Shown in pieces: positions 8,016 to 17,114 of a DNA stretch of 64,000 nucleotides. A model generated the notes under the pieces. It worked only from the letters and a program-made list of their open reading frames with translations. It was not told the DNA's origin and did not search any database. This DNA comes from Pigmentiphaga daeguensis. Lineage in GTDB: Bacteria > Pseudomonadota > Gammaproteobacteria > Burkholderiales > Burkholderiaceae_B. The translations under genes and the position numbers were made by a program. The stretch is from assembly GCF_039523035.1 (NCBI RefSeq), contig NZ_BAAAEN010000002.1, forward strand, positions 248,001 to 312,000, read 5' to 3'. Position 1 is the stretch's first letter, and the number at the start of each line of letters is the position of its first letter.

Positions 8016-9020
8016 ATGAAGACCAAGAACACGAAGCGAGGCGGCAGGGCGCCGGCGTCCGGCCTGCTCCTGGTCGCGGCGCTGGCCGTGGCGTGGGCGG
8101 GACCGGGGCGGGCGGCCGATCCGGGCGCCTTCCCGGCCAAGACGGTCCGGATGGTGGTGCCGGTATCGGCCGGCGGCAGCACCGACAAGATCGCCCGCCT
8201 GCTGGCGGAAAAACTGAATGCCAGGTGGGGCCAGGCGGTGGTGGTGGAGAACGTCACCGGGGCGGGCGGCTCGATCGGGGCGGCGCAGGTGGCCAAGGCG
8301 GCGCCCGATGGCTACACCCTGCTGCTGCACAGCGACGCCGTGGTGCTGAACACCGCGCTGCTCAAGAAGCCGCCCTATGCGCTCAAGGATTTCTCGGGGG
8401 TGGTGCGGGCCATCGCCAATCCGCAGATCCTGGTGGTCCGGCCCACGCTGGGAGTCAAGACCTTCCAGCAATACCTGGCGCTGGCGAAGAAGTCGCCGGG
8501 CCAGGTGACGGTCGGCCTGCCCACCAGCGGTGGAATCGCCCACATCGCTCACGAAATGATCCAGGCGCAGACCGGCATCGACGTCAACTACATCCCGTAC
8601 CCCGGGGGCGGGCCGGCCGCGGTCGATGTCATGGGCGGGCACATCGACGCCACCATGATCACCATGGCCGCGGTCACCGAATTCATCAAGGCCGGGCGCC
8701 TCGTGCCGCTGGCCGTCACGACTTCCTACCGCTCGCCGGCGCTGCCCGACGTGCCGACCGTGGCGGAGTCCGGGGTGCCGGGATTCGACGTCGAGTCCTG
8801 GCAGGGCATCCTGGCGCCGGCCAAGACGCCCGCGGCCGTGATCGAGAAGATCAATCGCGACGTGATGGAGATCCTGCGCCAGCCAGACATCAAGGCGCAG
8901 GTCGAGAGCATGGGGTATGGCGTCGCGGGCGGCACGCCGGCCGAGTTCGACCAGTCGCTCAGGCAGGACCTGGAGCGCTATTCCAAGGTCATCAAGGCCG
9001 CGCGCATTACCTTGCAGTAA
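8016..9020 (+). CDS. tctC: TTT transporter periplasmic receptor TctC/Bug
   Basis: This 334-residue secreted solute receptor is the extracytoplasmic part of a tripartite tricarboxylate transporter. A cationic, hydrophobic signal peptide ending near GRAAD is followed by typical Bug motifs (KTVRMVVPVSAGG, AAPDGYTLL, LPDVPTVAESGVPGF). The ATG at 8016 has an excellent GAGGAGG ribosome-binding site at 8004-8010. It lies 17 bp after the rhodanese gene and is followed by tctB and tctA, so this receptor has its own membrane partners. The ligand is unknown. The upstream rhodanese suggests an organosulfur carboxylate, which is inference. Confidence 0.95.
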   Translation: MKTKNTKRGGRAPASGLLLVAALAVAWAGPGRAADPGAFPAKTVRMVVPVSAGGSTDKIARLLAEKLNARWGQAVVVENVTGAGGSIGAAQVAKAAPDGYTLLLHSDAVVLNTALLKKPPYALKDFSGVVRAIANPQILVVRPTLGVKTFQQYLALAKKSPGQVTVGLPTSGGIAHIAHEMIQAQTGIDVNYIPYPGGGPAAVDVMGGHIDATMITMAAVTEFIKAGRLVPLAVTTSYRSPALPDVPTVAESGVPGFDVESWQGILAPAKTPAAVIEKINRDVMEILRQPDIKAQVESMGYGVAGGTPAEFDQSLRQDLERYSKVIKAARITLQ

Positions 9021-9077
9021 CCGGGTGCGGGCCATCGCGCCCGCGGCTCCGGCCGACAAGACCAAGAAGAGGGGACC

Positions 9078-9536
9078 ATGTATCCGCGTAGTGAAAAAAG
9101 GCTGGCCACGGGCCTGCTGTATCTATTGCTCGGGGCCGGCACGTCGCTGCTCGCCTTGGGCTATCCCATGGGCACGCCCGCGCGCATCGGGCCCGGCTAT
9201 TTCCCGTTCTGGCTGGGCCTGCTGCTCGCGGCGCTGGGCCTGTCCATCACCGTGCGGGCGTATGTGGCGGGAGCGCCGCGGGAAAAACTGGCGCGCTGGG
9301 ACTTCCGGTCGCTGTCCTGGATGACCGGATCGGTGGTGCTGTTCGGCGTCATGCTCAAACCCCTCGGGCTGGTGCTCGCGATCGCCACGCTGGTCGTCGT
9401 GGCCAGCCGCGCCAGCCACGAATTCACGTGGCGCGGCGCGCTGGCCAACGCGGCCGTCATGGTGGCGCTGATCGTCGGCGCATTCGTCCACGGGTTGGGG
9501 CTGCCGTTCAACCTGTGGCCGGCCTTCCTGGACTGA
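9078..9536 (+). CDS. tctB: TTT transporter small membrane subunit TctB
   Basis: This 152-residue inner-membrane protein has four predicted hydrophobic segments, at about 10-30, 38-58, 75-105 and 110-140. The GTPARIGPGYFPFWLGLLL element typical of TctB lies near residues 33-51. TctB pairs with the large TctA permease in sodium- or proton-coupled uptake. It sits between tctC (57 bp upstream) and tctA (10 bp downstream) in the standard order. Confidence 0.95.
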   Translation: MYPRSEKRLATGLLYLLLGAGTSLLALGYPMGTPARIGPGYFPFWLGLLLAALGLSITVRAYVAGAPREKLARWDFRSLSWMTGSVVLFGVMLKPLGLVLAIATLVVVASRASHEFTWRGALANAAVMVALIVGAFVHGLGLPFNLWPAFLD

Positions 9537-9546
9537 GGAGCCTCGC

Positions 9547-11058
9547 ATGGAATTGCTGGACCATCTGGCGCTGGGCTTCGCCACCGCGCTGTCGTGGCAG
9601 AACCTTGCCTATGCCTTCGCCGGCTGCCTGCTGGGCACCCTGATCGGCGTCCTGCCCGGGCTGGGGCCGGTGCCGACCATCGCGATGCTGCTGCCCATCA
9701 CCTATGCGCTGCCGCCCACGTCGGCGCTCATCATGCTCGCCAGCATCTACTACGGCGCCCAGTACGGCGGGTCGACCACCGCCATCCTGGTGAAGCTGCC
9801 GGGCGAGTCCTCGTCGGCAGTCACGCTGATCGATGGACATGCCATGGCCACGCAGGGCAGGGCGGGCCCGGCGCTCGCCACGGCGGCCATCGCCTCCTTC
9901 TTCGCCGGCTGCGTCGGCGTGCTGCTGCTGGCGGCGTTCGCCGCGCCGCTGGCCGAGATGGCGTTCAAGTTCGGGCCGGCGGAGTATTTCTCGCTGATGC
10001 TGCTGGGGCTGGTCGGCGCCGTGGCGTTGTCTTCCGAGTCGCTGGACGTGTCGCTGGGCATGATCGCCATCGGCATCATCCTCGGCCTGGTCGGGACCGA
10101 CGTGAACAGCGGCACGGTGCGGCTGGCCTTCGAGATTCCACAGTTGATGGAGGGCATCGAGTTCACCTGCCTGGCCATGGGCCTGTTCGGCGTGGCCGAG
10201 ATCGTGGCGAACCTGGAAATGCAGAAGGCCTCCGGAACGACAGCCGTGGCGCCCATCGCCAGCCTGATGCCCACCCGGGACGACATCCGGAGGATGGCGC
10301 CCTCGATCGTCCGGGGTACCGCGCTCGGGTCGGCCCTCGGCATCCTGCCCGGAGCGGGCGTGACCATTTCCGCCTTCTCGGCCTACACGCTGGAGAAAAA
10401 ACTGTCGTCCAGGTCGGCGGAAATGGGACATGGCGCCATCGAAGGCGTCGCCGCGCCCGAAGCCGCCAACAACGCCGCCGCGCAGACCAACTTCATCCCG
10501 CTGCTGACGCTGGGCGTTCCCGGCAGCGCCGTCATGGCCCTGATGCTGGGCGCGATGACCATCCACAACATCCAGCCGGGACCGCAGGTCATGACCAGCC
10601 ATCCCGCGCTGTTCTGGGGCCTGATCGCGTCGATGTGGATAGGCAACCTGATCCTGGTGGTCCTGAACCTGCCGCTGATCGGACTGTGGGTGCGGCTGCT
10701 CAAGGTGCCGTACCGGCTGCTGTATCCAGCCATCCTGGTGTTCTGCTGCGTCGGGGTCTATTCGATCCAGAATTCGGTGGCGGACGTGTTCCTGGTCGCC
10801 TGCTTTGGCGTGGCCGGCTACCTGTTCGGCAAGCTGTCGATATCGCCGGTGCCGTTGCTGCTGGGCTTCGTGCTGGGGCCCATGATGGAGACGAGCTTCC
10901 GGCGCACGCTCATGGTGGCGCGCGGCGATTTCTCGGTATTCGTCACGCGGCCCATCTCGCTGGGGCTGCTGATCGCCACGGCGCTGTTGATCGTGCTGGC
11001 GCTTGCGCCGGCCATCCGGCGCAAGCGGGCCGTGGTGCTGGCCGAGGCGCAAGCCTAG
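9547..11058 (+). CDS. tctA: TTT transporter large permease subunit TctA
   Basis: This 503-residue polytopic inner-membrane permease has about 11-12 hydrophobic segments. Both copies of the TctA signature are visible, GVLPGLGPVPTIAMLLP near residues 37-53 and GILPGAGVTISAFSAYT near 261-277. These motifs form the substrate and ion path in this family. It ends a four-gene operon: rhodanese, receptor, TctB, TctA. The full set makes a functional transporter likely. It may also serve the orphan Bug receptors encoded elsewhere in the genome, which is inference. Confidence 0.96.
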   Translation: MELLDHLALGFATALSWQNLAYAFAGCLLGTLIGVLPGLGPVPTIAMLLPITYALPPTSALIMLASIYYGAQYGGSTTAILVKLPGESSSAVTLIDGHAMATQGRAGPALATAAIASFFAGCVGVLLLAAFAAPLAEMAFKFGPAEYFSLMLLGLVGAVALSSESLDVSLGMIAIGIILGLVGTDVNSGTVRLAFEIPQLMEGIEFTCLAMGLFGVAEIVANLEMQKASGTTAVAPIASLMPTRDDIRRMAPSIVRGTALGSALGILPGAGVTISAFSAYTLEKKLSSRSAEMGHGAIEGVAAPEAANNAAAQTNFIPLLTLGVPGSAVMALMLGAMTIHNIQPGPQVMTSHPALFWGLIASMWIGNLILVVLNLPLIGLWVRLLKVPYRLLYPAILVFCCVGVYSIQNSVADVFLVACFGVAGYLFGKLSISPVPLLLGFVLGPMMETSFRRTLMVARGDFSVFVTRPISLGLLIATALLIVLALAPAIRRKRAVVLAEAQA

Positions 11059-11148
11059 CGTTGCTGGCATGGAGGCCGGGCCCGCCGATTCGATCGCGCG
11101 GGCCGGTGCCTCTACAATGGCTGGGCGCCAGCCAGGAAGCCTGCCATC

Positions 11149-11742
11149 ATGCCTCTACCGGAACCCTCCGCCCGCCGCTCCGTCCATCACCGCGTCATCG
11201 ACATGCAGACCTACGCCCGCGAAGACGGTCTGTACGACGTGGAAGCCCGGCTGGTCGACCGCAAGCCCTTTCCCTTCCAACTCATGAGTTCGGACGACCC
11301 GCTGCCCGCGGGAGAAGCGCTCCACGACCTGTGGATACGCCTGACGGTGGACGACGCGTATGTGATCCGGGACATCGTGGCGGCGTCGGATTCGACGCCC
11401 TGGCCGCTATGCAAGGAAGCCACGGACACGCTGCGCGTGCTGGTCGGCGAGCGCATCGCCCGGGGCTGGACGGCCATGGTCAAGGACCGGTTGCGAGGCG
11501 CGGCCAGCTGTACCCACTTGATGGAAATGCTGGTGCCGATGGCGACCACGGCCTTGCAAGGCATACGCGGGCTGCAGCGCGACATGCCCCTGCTGATGGG
11601 CGAGGAGCGGGCACGGGAGAAGATCGATTCCTGTTTTGCCTTCGGCCGCGACCGGGAAGTGGTGAAGATGCTGTGGCCGCAGCATGCGGCCGGGAGGCCC
11701 GACGGCGACGGGCCTCCCGACGGGGGGCGGACTACGGCTTGA
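11149..11742 (+). CDS. DUF2889-family protein of unknown function
   Basis: The 197-residue protein resembles the DUF2889 family of soluble bacterial proteins, with an opening SVHHRVIDMQTYAREDGLYDV-like segment, a central LWIRLTVDDAYVIRD strand region and conserved HLMEML and Cys-containing parts. No catalytic motif is recognised and no function can be assigned. A TACAAT box at 11113-11118 could be the -10 of its promoter. The last codons overlap by 11 bp with the end of the convergent M16 peptidase gene. Confidence 0.75.
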   Translation: MPLPEPSARRSVHHRVIDMQTYAREDGLYDVEARLVDRKPFPFQLMSSDDPLPAGEALHDLWIRLTVDDAYVIRDIVAASDSTPWPLCKEATDTLRVLVGERIARGWTAMVKDRLRGAASCTHLMEMLVPMATTALQGIRGLQRDMPLLMGEERAREKIDSCFAFGRDREVVKMLWPQHAAGRPDGDGPPDGGRTTA

Positions 11743-14515
11743 AGGTCCCCGCCACCGCGGTGCTGAAGTCTTCGGGCTTGAAGTACTTGCGCAGCGCCGC
11801 GTTGACCTGCTCCGCGGTCAGGGCCTTGAGCTTGCGGTCGGATTCCGCCGCGAAGGCGAAGGTGCGGTCCAGGTCCAGGTAGTCCGACCAGGCACCCGCC
11901 AGCCGCCGATCCTGCGCGCGGGCCAGGTGGCGCAGGTTCATCAGCGAGTCGATGCCGTCCTTGACCTCTTGCGCGCTGAAGCCTTCGCGCAGGACGCGCT
12001 CGGATTCCTCCTTGATGGCCGTCTCCAGCCGCGCCCGGTTGCTGGGCGCGTAGATGGCGTACAGCGTCCACTGGCCCGAGGGTTCGTAGGACGAGGCCGA
12101 CAGCTGGCTGCGCACGTTGTACGACAGGCCTTCGCGTTCGCGCACCCGCATCCACAGCCGCGAGGTCTCGGAACTGCCCAGCAGGTAGTTCGCCAGCATG
12201 GCCGCGGGATAGTCCGGATCGGTGTCCTGCAGCCTGATCGGCATGGTGGACAGGTAGAAGGCGTTGGCCTTGTCGGGCAGCGAGATGTCGAAGCGCTTGG
12301 CCGGCACCGCATGGTAGGGATCGTCCACGCGCGTGTAGGCCGGAGCCTTCTTCCATCCTTGCAGGCCCTTGGTCAGCGACTGCTCGACCGCCGCCGGGTC
12401 GAAGTCGCCCACGGCGGCCAGCCGCACGCGGCCCGCGCCGTAGAAGCGGTCATGGAACTGCACCAGCGCATCGCGGGTCAGCGCCTTGTAGGCGGCCTCT
12501 TGCTCGTCGAAGCTGGGGGTGTAGCGCAGGTCGTCGGCAGGCCATGGGTTGTCGTGCCGCGCCAAGGCCTGTTGCGCGACGGCCGTGGGCTCCTGGCGGG
12601 CGCTTTCCACCGAGGCCAGGCCGCGGCGGCGGTACTCGTCCAACTGGTCCTCGGGGAAGTTGGCGTTGCGCAGCACGTCCAGCACCAGTTCCAGCGTGGC
12701 GGGCAGGTTGTCGCGGGTGGTCGAGATGTCGACCGCCGCGCTGGTGCCGCCCCCGGCGAAGCCGACGTCCGCCCGCAGCGCGTCGAAACGGTCCTCGATC
12801 TGCTGCCGCGTCATCGTGGCCGTGCCGTTGTCGAGCAGGGCGCCCACGGCGCGCGAGATCTCGCGCTGGCCGCGCAGCGTCTCGGCGTCGCCGAACTGCA
12901 CCACCAGGCGGGCATTGACCAGGTGGCCGCGCGTCGACTTGGGCAGCAGCGCCAGCTTGACCGGCCCGTTGGGCAGGTCCAGCGTCTTGCGCTGGGTGCG
13001 GGCGTCGATATTGGCCGGCGTGGCGTCGAAGGCCTCGGCCTGCACGAAGTCGGTGTCGCCCTTGTAGCCTTTCAGCTCGGCCTGCAGGTCCAGGGGCTGC
13101 GGCGCGGGAGCGCGCTGGGGACCGTCGGTCGGGATGTAGGTGCCCAGCGTGCGGTTCGATTGCAGCAGGTAGCTTTCCGCCACGCGCTGCACGTCGGCCA
13201 GCTTCAGGTCGCGGATACGGTCCCGGGTCACGAAGAACAGTCGCCAGTCGCCCTGGGCGATGCTCTCGGACAGCGACACGCCCACCTTCTGCGGATCGCT
13301 GTAGGCCATGTCCCAGTCCTTGAGCCAGCGGGTGCGCGCGCGCTCCAGCTCTTCGCTGGTGATCGGCTGCGCCTTGATGGACTCGATGGTCTCCAGCATC
13401 TTGTCGCGCGCGGCATCCAGGCTGGCGCCGGGCTGCAGCTGGGCGCCCATCATGATCATGCCCGGATCGTACATGCCGAAGGTGAAGCCGAAGGTGGAGG
13501 CGGCCAGCTTGGTTTCCACCAGCGACTTGTACAACCGGCCCGAGGGCGCGTCGCCCAGGATGCCGGCCAGCATTTCCATGGCCGCGGAATCGGCCGCGCC
13601 GCCCTGCGGCGTGTGGTACATGGCCGCGACCATGGGCGAGCCGCCGGCGCGGCGCAGCGTGACGCTACGCTCGCCGTCCTGGACCGGTTCCTCGGTGTAC
13701 AGGCGCGGCAGGGTGCGCTTGGGCTTGGGTATCTTGCCGAAGGTGCGGGCGATGACGGCCAGCGTCTTGGCCTCGTCGAACTGGCCCGAGACGATCAGCA
13801 CGGCGTTGTCCGGCTGGTAGTAGGTACGGTAGAAGGCCTGCAGGCGGCCGATGTCGACGTTCTCGACGTCCGAGCGCGCGCCTATCGTGGTCTTGCCGTA
13901 GTTGTGCCACTGATAGGCCGCGGCCATCATCTTGCTCATCAGCACACGGAACGGATTGTTCTCGCCGCTTTCCATCTCGTTGCGCACGACGGTCATTTCC
14001 GAGTCCAGGTCCTTGCGCGCGATCAGCGAGTTGACCATGGCGTCGGCCTGCCAGCCCAGGTACCAGTCCAGGTTGGCCTCGTTGGCGGCGAAGCTGGCGA
14101 AATAGTTCGTGCGGTCGGTCCAGGTGCTGCCGTTGGCCTGCAGGCCGCGGCGCGAAAACTCGGCCAGCGCGTTGCGCATCGTGGGCGTACCCTTGAACAG
14201 CATGTGTTCCAGCAGGTGCGCCATGCCGGTTTCGCCGTAGTTTTCCTGGCGGGAACCCACGAGATAGGTCATGTTGACCGTAGTGGTCGGCTTGGACTGG
14301 TCGGGTGCCAGCAGGATGCGCAACCCGTTGTTCAGCCGGTATTCGTTGATGCCTTCGACCGAGGTGACCTTCTGTACGCCGGCAGGGACGGCTGCCTGCG
14401 TCCGGGCCTGGGCGGCGTGGGTAGCCGGCGGCAGCAGGGCGGCCGCGGACAGGGCCACGCAGGCGAAGGCCCGGCCCAGGAGACCGGAGCGGTTGGCGGT
14501 GAGCGATGATGGCAT
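11732..14515 (-). CDS. Secreted M16-family zinc peptidase (two-domain, pitrilysin type)
   Basis: This 927-residue protein has a signal peptide (hydrophobic core near 12-33, THAAQA cleavage area). The inverted zinc motif HxxEH is at about 100-104 (HLLEH), and a downstream RNEMESGENNP segment supplies the third metal ligand region. A second, non-catalytic M16 half follows. It should degrade peptides in the periplasm or outside the cell. The ATG at 14515 is preferred because it puts the signal peptide at the N terminus, although a TTG at 14566 is in frame. It lies downstream of the VWA/MoxR genes on the same strand and overlaps the end of the DUF2889 gene. Confidence 0.93.
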   Translation of the reverse strand: MPSSLTANRSGLLGRAFACVALSAAALLPPATHAAQARTQAAVPAGVQKVTSVEGINEYRLNNGLRILLAPDQSKPTTTVNMTYLVGSRQENYGETGMAHLLEHMLFKGTPTMRNALAEFSRRGLQANGSTWTDRTNYFASFAANEANLDWYLGWQADAMVNSLIARKDLDSEMTVVRNEMESGENNPFRVLMSKMMAAAYQWHNYGKTTIGARSDVENVDIGRLQAFYRTYYQPDNAVLIVSGQFDEAKTLAVIARTFGKIPKPKRTLPRLYTEEPVQDGERSVTLRRAGGSPMVAAMYHTPQGGAADSAAMEMLAGILGDAPSGRLYKSLVETKLAASTFGFTFGMYDPGMIMMGAQLQPGASLDAARDKMLETIESIKAQPITSEELERARTRWLKDWDMAYSDPQKVGVSLSESIAQGDWRLFFVTRDRIRDLKLADVQRVAESYLLQSNRTLGTYIPTDGPQRAPAPQPLDLQAELKGYKGDTDFVQAEAFDATPANIDARTQRKTLDLPNGPVKLALLPKSTRGHLVNARLVVQFGDAETLRGQREISRAVGALLDNGTATMTRQQIEDRFDALRADVGFAGGGTSAAVDISTTRDNLPATLELVLDVLRNANFPEDQLDEYRRRGLASVESARQEPTAVAQQALARHDNPWPADDLRYTPSFDEQEAAYKALTRDALVQFHDRFYGAGRVRLAAVGDFDPAAVEQSLTKGLQGWKKAPAYTRVDDPYHAVPAKRFDISLPDKANAFYLSTMPIRLQDTDPDYPAAMLANYLLGSSETSRLWMRVREREGLSYNVRSQLSASSYEPSGQWTLYAIYAPSNRARLETAIKEESERVLREGFSAQEVKDGIDSLMNLRHLARAQDRRLAGAWSDYLDLDRTFAFAAESDRKLKALTAEQVNAALRKYFKPEDFSTAVAGTFKP

Positions 14516-14591
14516 AGGCGGACTCGAACCGTTCAGGAAGTGGATTGGAGTGCCGGGCCGCGACAACGTTCCCGCCGCGCGGCCCGGAATG

Positions 14592-15764
14592 CTACTTGGA
14601 CAGCAGCCGCATGGCCTGTTCCAGGCCGCTCAGCGTGACGGGATACATGCGGCCCTGCATCAGTTTCCGGATGATGTCGGTGGATTGGCGGTAGGGCCAC
14701 AGGCCCTCCGGCTCGGGATTGAGCCAGACGAAACGGGGATAGGCCGCGGCCATGCGCTGCAGCCAGACCGCGCCGGCCTCGGTGTTGTGGTATTCCACCG
14801 AACCGCCCGGCTGCAGGATCTCGTACGGGCTCATGGTGGCGTCGCCGACGAAGATCAGGCGCCAGTCCGGGTTGTACTTGCGCAGCACGTCCCAGGTGTG
14901 GGCGCGCTCGGCGTGGCGCCGGCGGTTGCTTTGCCAGACCCAGTCGTACAGGCAGTTGTGGAAATAATAGACTTCCAGGTGCTTGAACTCGCTGCGCGCG
15001 GCCGAGAACAGTTCCTCGATCCGCTGGATGTGGCTGTCCATCGTGCCGCCCACGTCCAGCATCATCAGCACCTTCACCGTATTGTGCCGCTCGGGCACCA
15101 TGCGGATGTCCAGGTGCCCGGCATTGCGCGCCGTGCTGCGTATGGTGTCGTCCAGGTCCAGTTCCAGGTCGGCGCCTTCGCGGGCGAAGCGGCGCAGCCG
15201 CCGCAGGGCCACCTTGATGTTGCGCGTGCCCAGTTCCACCTGGTCGTCGTAGTCGCGGAAGCTGCGCATGTCCCAGGCCTTGACCGCGCTGTGGTTGCCG
15301 GCGCTGTCCTGGCCGATGCGGATGCCCTCGGGGTGGTAGCCGCCGCTGCCGAAGGGCGAAGTGCCGCCGGTACCTATCCACTTGCTGCCGCCCTCGTGGC
15401 GTTCCTTCTGCTCCTCCAGCCGCTGGCGGAACAGTTCCATCAGCTTGTCCCAGCCCAGCTTCTCGATCGCGGCCTTGTCCTCGGGCGACAGCTCGCGCAT
15501 GAAGCGCTGCACCAGCCATTCGGCCGGGATCTCCTTGCCCGGCGGGAAGGCCGCCTCGATGCCCTTGTAGTAGCTGGCGAAGGCCCGGTCATAGCGGTCG
15601 AACTGGCTTTCGTCCTTGACCAGCGTCATCCGGGCCAGCAGATAGAACTCGTCCACCGACGGCGCGATCACCCGGCGCGACAGCGCTTCCAGCAGCGTCA
15701 GGTACTCGTTGATGGAGACCGGCAACTGGTGCTTGCGCAGATGGTAAAAAAAATCAATGAGCAT
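14592..15764 (-). CDS. VWA-domain (CoxE-like) protein paired with MoxR ATPase
   Basis: This 390-residue cytosolic protein is of the type encoded beside MoxR AAA+ ATPases, which assemble or activate metal enzymes. The N-terminal half is helical with charged segments. The C-terminal half is VWA-like (about 210-380). The metal-ion site reads DVGGT instead of the canonical DxSxS, so metal binding may be altered. The ATG at 15764 begins MLIDFFYHLRKHQLPVS, the usual start of this family. Between it and moxR lies a copy of the dispersed GC-rich repeat. The client enzyme is not evident nearby. Confidence 0.88.
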   Translation of the reverse strand: MLIDFFYHLRKHQLPVSINEYLTLLEALSRRVIAPSVDEFYLLARMTLVKDESQFDRYDRAFASYYKGIEAAFPPGKEIPAEWLVQRFMRELSPEDKAAIEKLGWDKLMELFRQRLEEQKERHEGGSKWIGTGGTSPFGSGGYHPEGIRIGQDSAGNHSAVKAWDMRSFRDYDDQVELGTRNIKVALRRLRRFAREGADLELDLDDTIRSTARNAGHLDIRMVPERHNTVKVLMMLDVGGTMDSHIQRIEELFSAARSEFKHLEVYYFHNCLYDWVWQSNRRRHAERAHTWDVLRKYNPDWRLIFVGDATMSPYEILQPGGSVEYHNTEAGAVWLQRMAAAYPRFVWLNPEPEGLWPYRQSTDIIRKLMQGRMYPVTLSGLEQAMRLLSK

Positions 15765-15767
15765 GAG

Positions 15768-15932
15768 GCCCCCCCTACGCGCTTCGCGCGCCCCGAACGG
15801 TGAGCCCCCCGCCGCTGCGCGGCAGCCCCCCGAGGGAGCCTGGGCCCGCCTTGGGGCGGCCCGGCGCCGGGCCCAGGGGGCGGCGCTGGCGGACCGGCGA
15901 AGCCGGATCCGCGGCACCCTGAATGACGCGCG
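15768..15932 (+). repeat. Dispersed GC-rich intergenic repeat, copy A
   Basis: This lies between moxR and the VWA gene. Modules shared with copies at 17857-18013 and 60400-60482 include CCTACGCGCT followed by CGCGCG, a GCCGCTNNGCGGCAGCCCC hairpin, CGCCTTGGGGCGGCCCGGCG, and GGACCGGCGAAGCCGGATCC. Several modules are self-complementary, so the transcript can fold into several hairpins. Confidence 0.75.
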
Positions 15933-15950
15933 GGGTGGATCGATGCGATT

Positions 15951-16826
15951 TCATGCCCGTCTGCCGCTTCTAGCCATGAGGATCAGGCGTTCGAACAGGT
16001 GGACGTCTTGTTCGTTTTTCAGCAGCGCGCCATGCAGCGGAGGCACGGCGGCTTCGCGGTCGGTGCTTTTCAAGGCTTCAGGCGGGATGTCCTCGGCCAG
16101 CAGGACCTTGAGCCAGTCCAGCAGTTCGGACGTGGACGGTTTCTTCTTCAGGCCCGGGGTCTCGCGCAGCTGGAAGAAGCTGTCCAGCGCCGCCGACAAC
16201 AGTTCCTTCTTCAGGCCGGGGTAGTGGACTTCGACGATGCGTTCCATGGTCTCCTTCTCGGGAAACCGGATGTAGTGGAAGAAGCAGCGCCGCAGGAAGG
16301 CGTCCGGCAGGTCCTTCTCGTTGTTGGAGGTGATGATGACCAGCGGCCGGTGCACGGCACGCACGGTTTCACGCGTTTCGTACACGTGGAATTCCATGCG
16401 GTCCAGCTCGCGCAGCAGGTCGTTGGGGAATTCGATGTCGGCCTTGTCGATCTCGTCGATCAGCAGCACCACCGGCTCGGGCGAGGCGAAGGCCTGCCAC
16501 AGCACCCCGCGCACGATGTAGTTCGTGATGTCGCGCACCTTCTCGTCGCCCAACTGCGAATCGCGCAGGCGCGAGACCGCGTCGTATTCGTACAGCCCCT
16601 GGTGCGCCTTGGTGGTGGACTTGATGTGCCATTGCAGCAGCGGCCGCCCCAGCGCCCGGGCCACTTCCTCGGCCAGCATGGTCTTGCCAGTGCCGGGTTC
16701 GCCCTTGATCAGGAGCGGGCGCTCGAGCGTGAGCGCGGCATTGACGGCCAGCGTCAGGTCGTCGGTGGCGACGTAGGTGTCGGTGCCCTGGAAGCGGGCG
16801 GCGGACGGCGAGACGGACTGGGGCAT
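15951..16826 (-). CDS. MoxR-family AAA+ ATPase
   Basis: This 291-residue AAA+ ATPase has Walker A GEPGTGKT at 42-49, Walker B VVLLIDEIDKAD near residues 119-130, a sensor-1 VIITSNNEKDLPDAFLRRC segment and a C-terminal lid. MoxR ATPases act as chaperones with VWA proteins to insert cofactors or activate enzymes. The ATG at 16826 is chosen because the 30 upstream in-frame residues lack family similarity. The VWA partner follows 186 bp downstream. The gene is divergent from a pair of exported cytochromes c with a 288-bp intergenic region. Confidence 0.93.
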   Translation of the reverse strand: MPQSVSPSAARFQGTDTYVATDDLTLAVNAALTLERPLLIKGEPGTGKTMLAEEVARALGRPLLQWHIKSTTKAHQGLYEYDAVSRLRDSQLGDEKVRDITNYIVRGVLWQAFASPEPVVLLIDEIDKADIEFPNDLLRELDRMEFHVYETRETVRAVHRPLVIITSNNEKDLPDAFLRRCFFHYIRFPEKETMERIVEVHYPGLKKELLSAALDSFFQLRETPGLKKKPSTSELLDWLKVLLAEDIPPEALKSTDREAAVPPLHGALLKNEQDVHLFERLILMARSGRRA

Positions 16827-17114
16827 GGTCGGGCTGGCGGTAGGGCCCCGCGGGGGCGAAGCACCCAGTATAAGAAAACTCCGGACGGGCAGGGTGAACC
16901 GGCGCCCGTCCCGCAAAAGGGGCGGCGGACGGAGGTTGTTCCTGATGTATCATTAGGGGTTAAATAAAGACGGAAACCGGACCTGAGTACAACAATACGG
17001 TTTCTCGATGGAATAAAACGGAGACGCTTCGTTGGCCTGTGGGGGCCGGGCGTTGCCGCTCAGTCGTTTCGCCGCCCGGTATCGGGATTTCCTTGATTCT
17101 GATAGAGCGTTCTA

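Noticed and set aside
11684..14509. Very long open frame on the plus strand opposite the M16 peptidase gene
   Set aside because: It lies antisense to a gene with complete family motifs. Its translation is low-complexity Arg/Gly/Val/Gln-rich without any domain, as expected from third-position GC bias.
17093..17106. FNR-like sequence TTGAT-TCTG-ATAGA before the cytochrome c pair
   Set aside because: It ends 8 bp before the start codon, so it cannot be an activating site for a promoter of this gene. Only 8 of 10 bases match.
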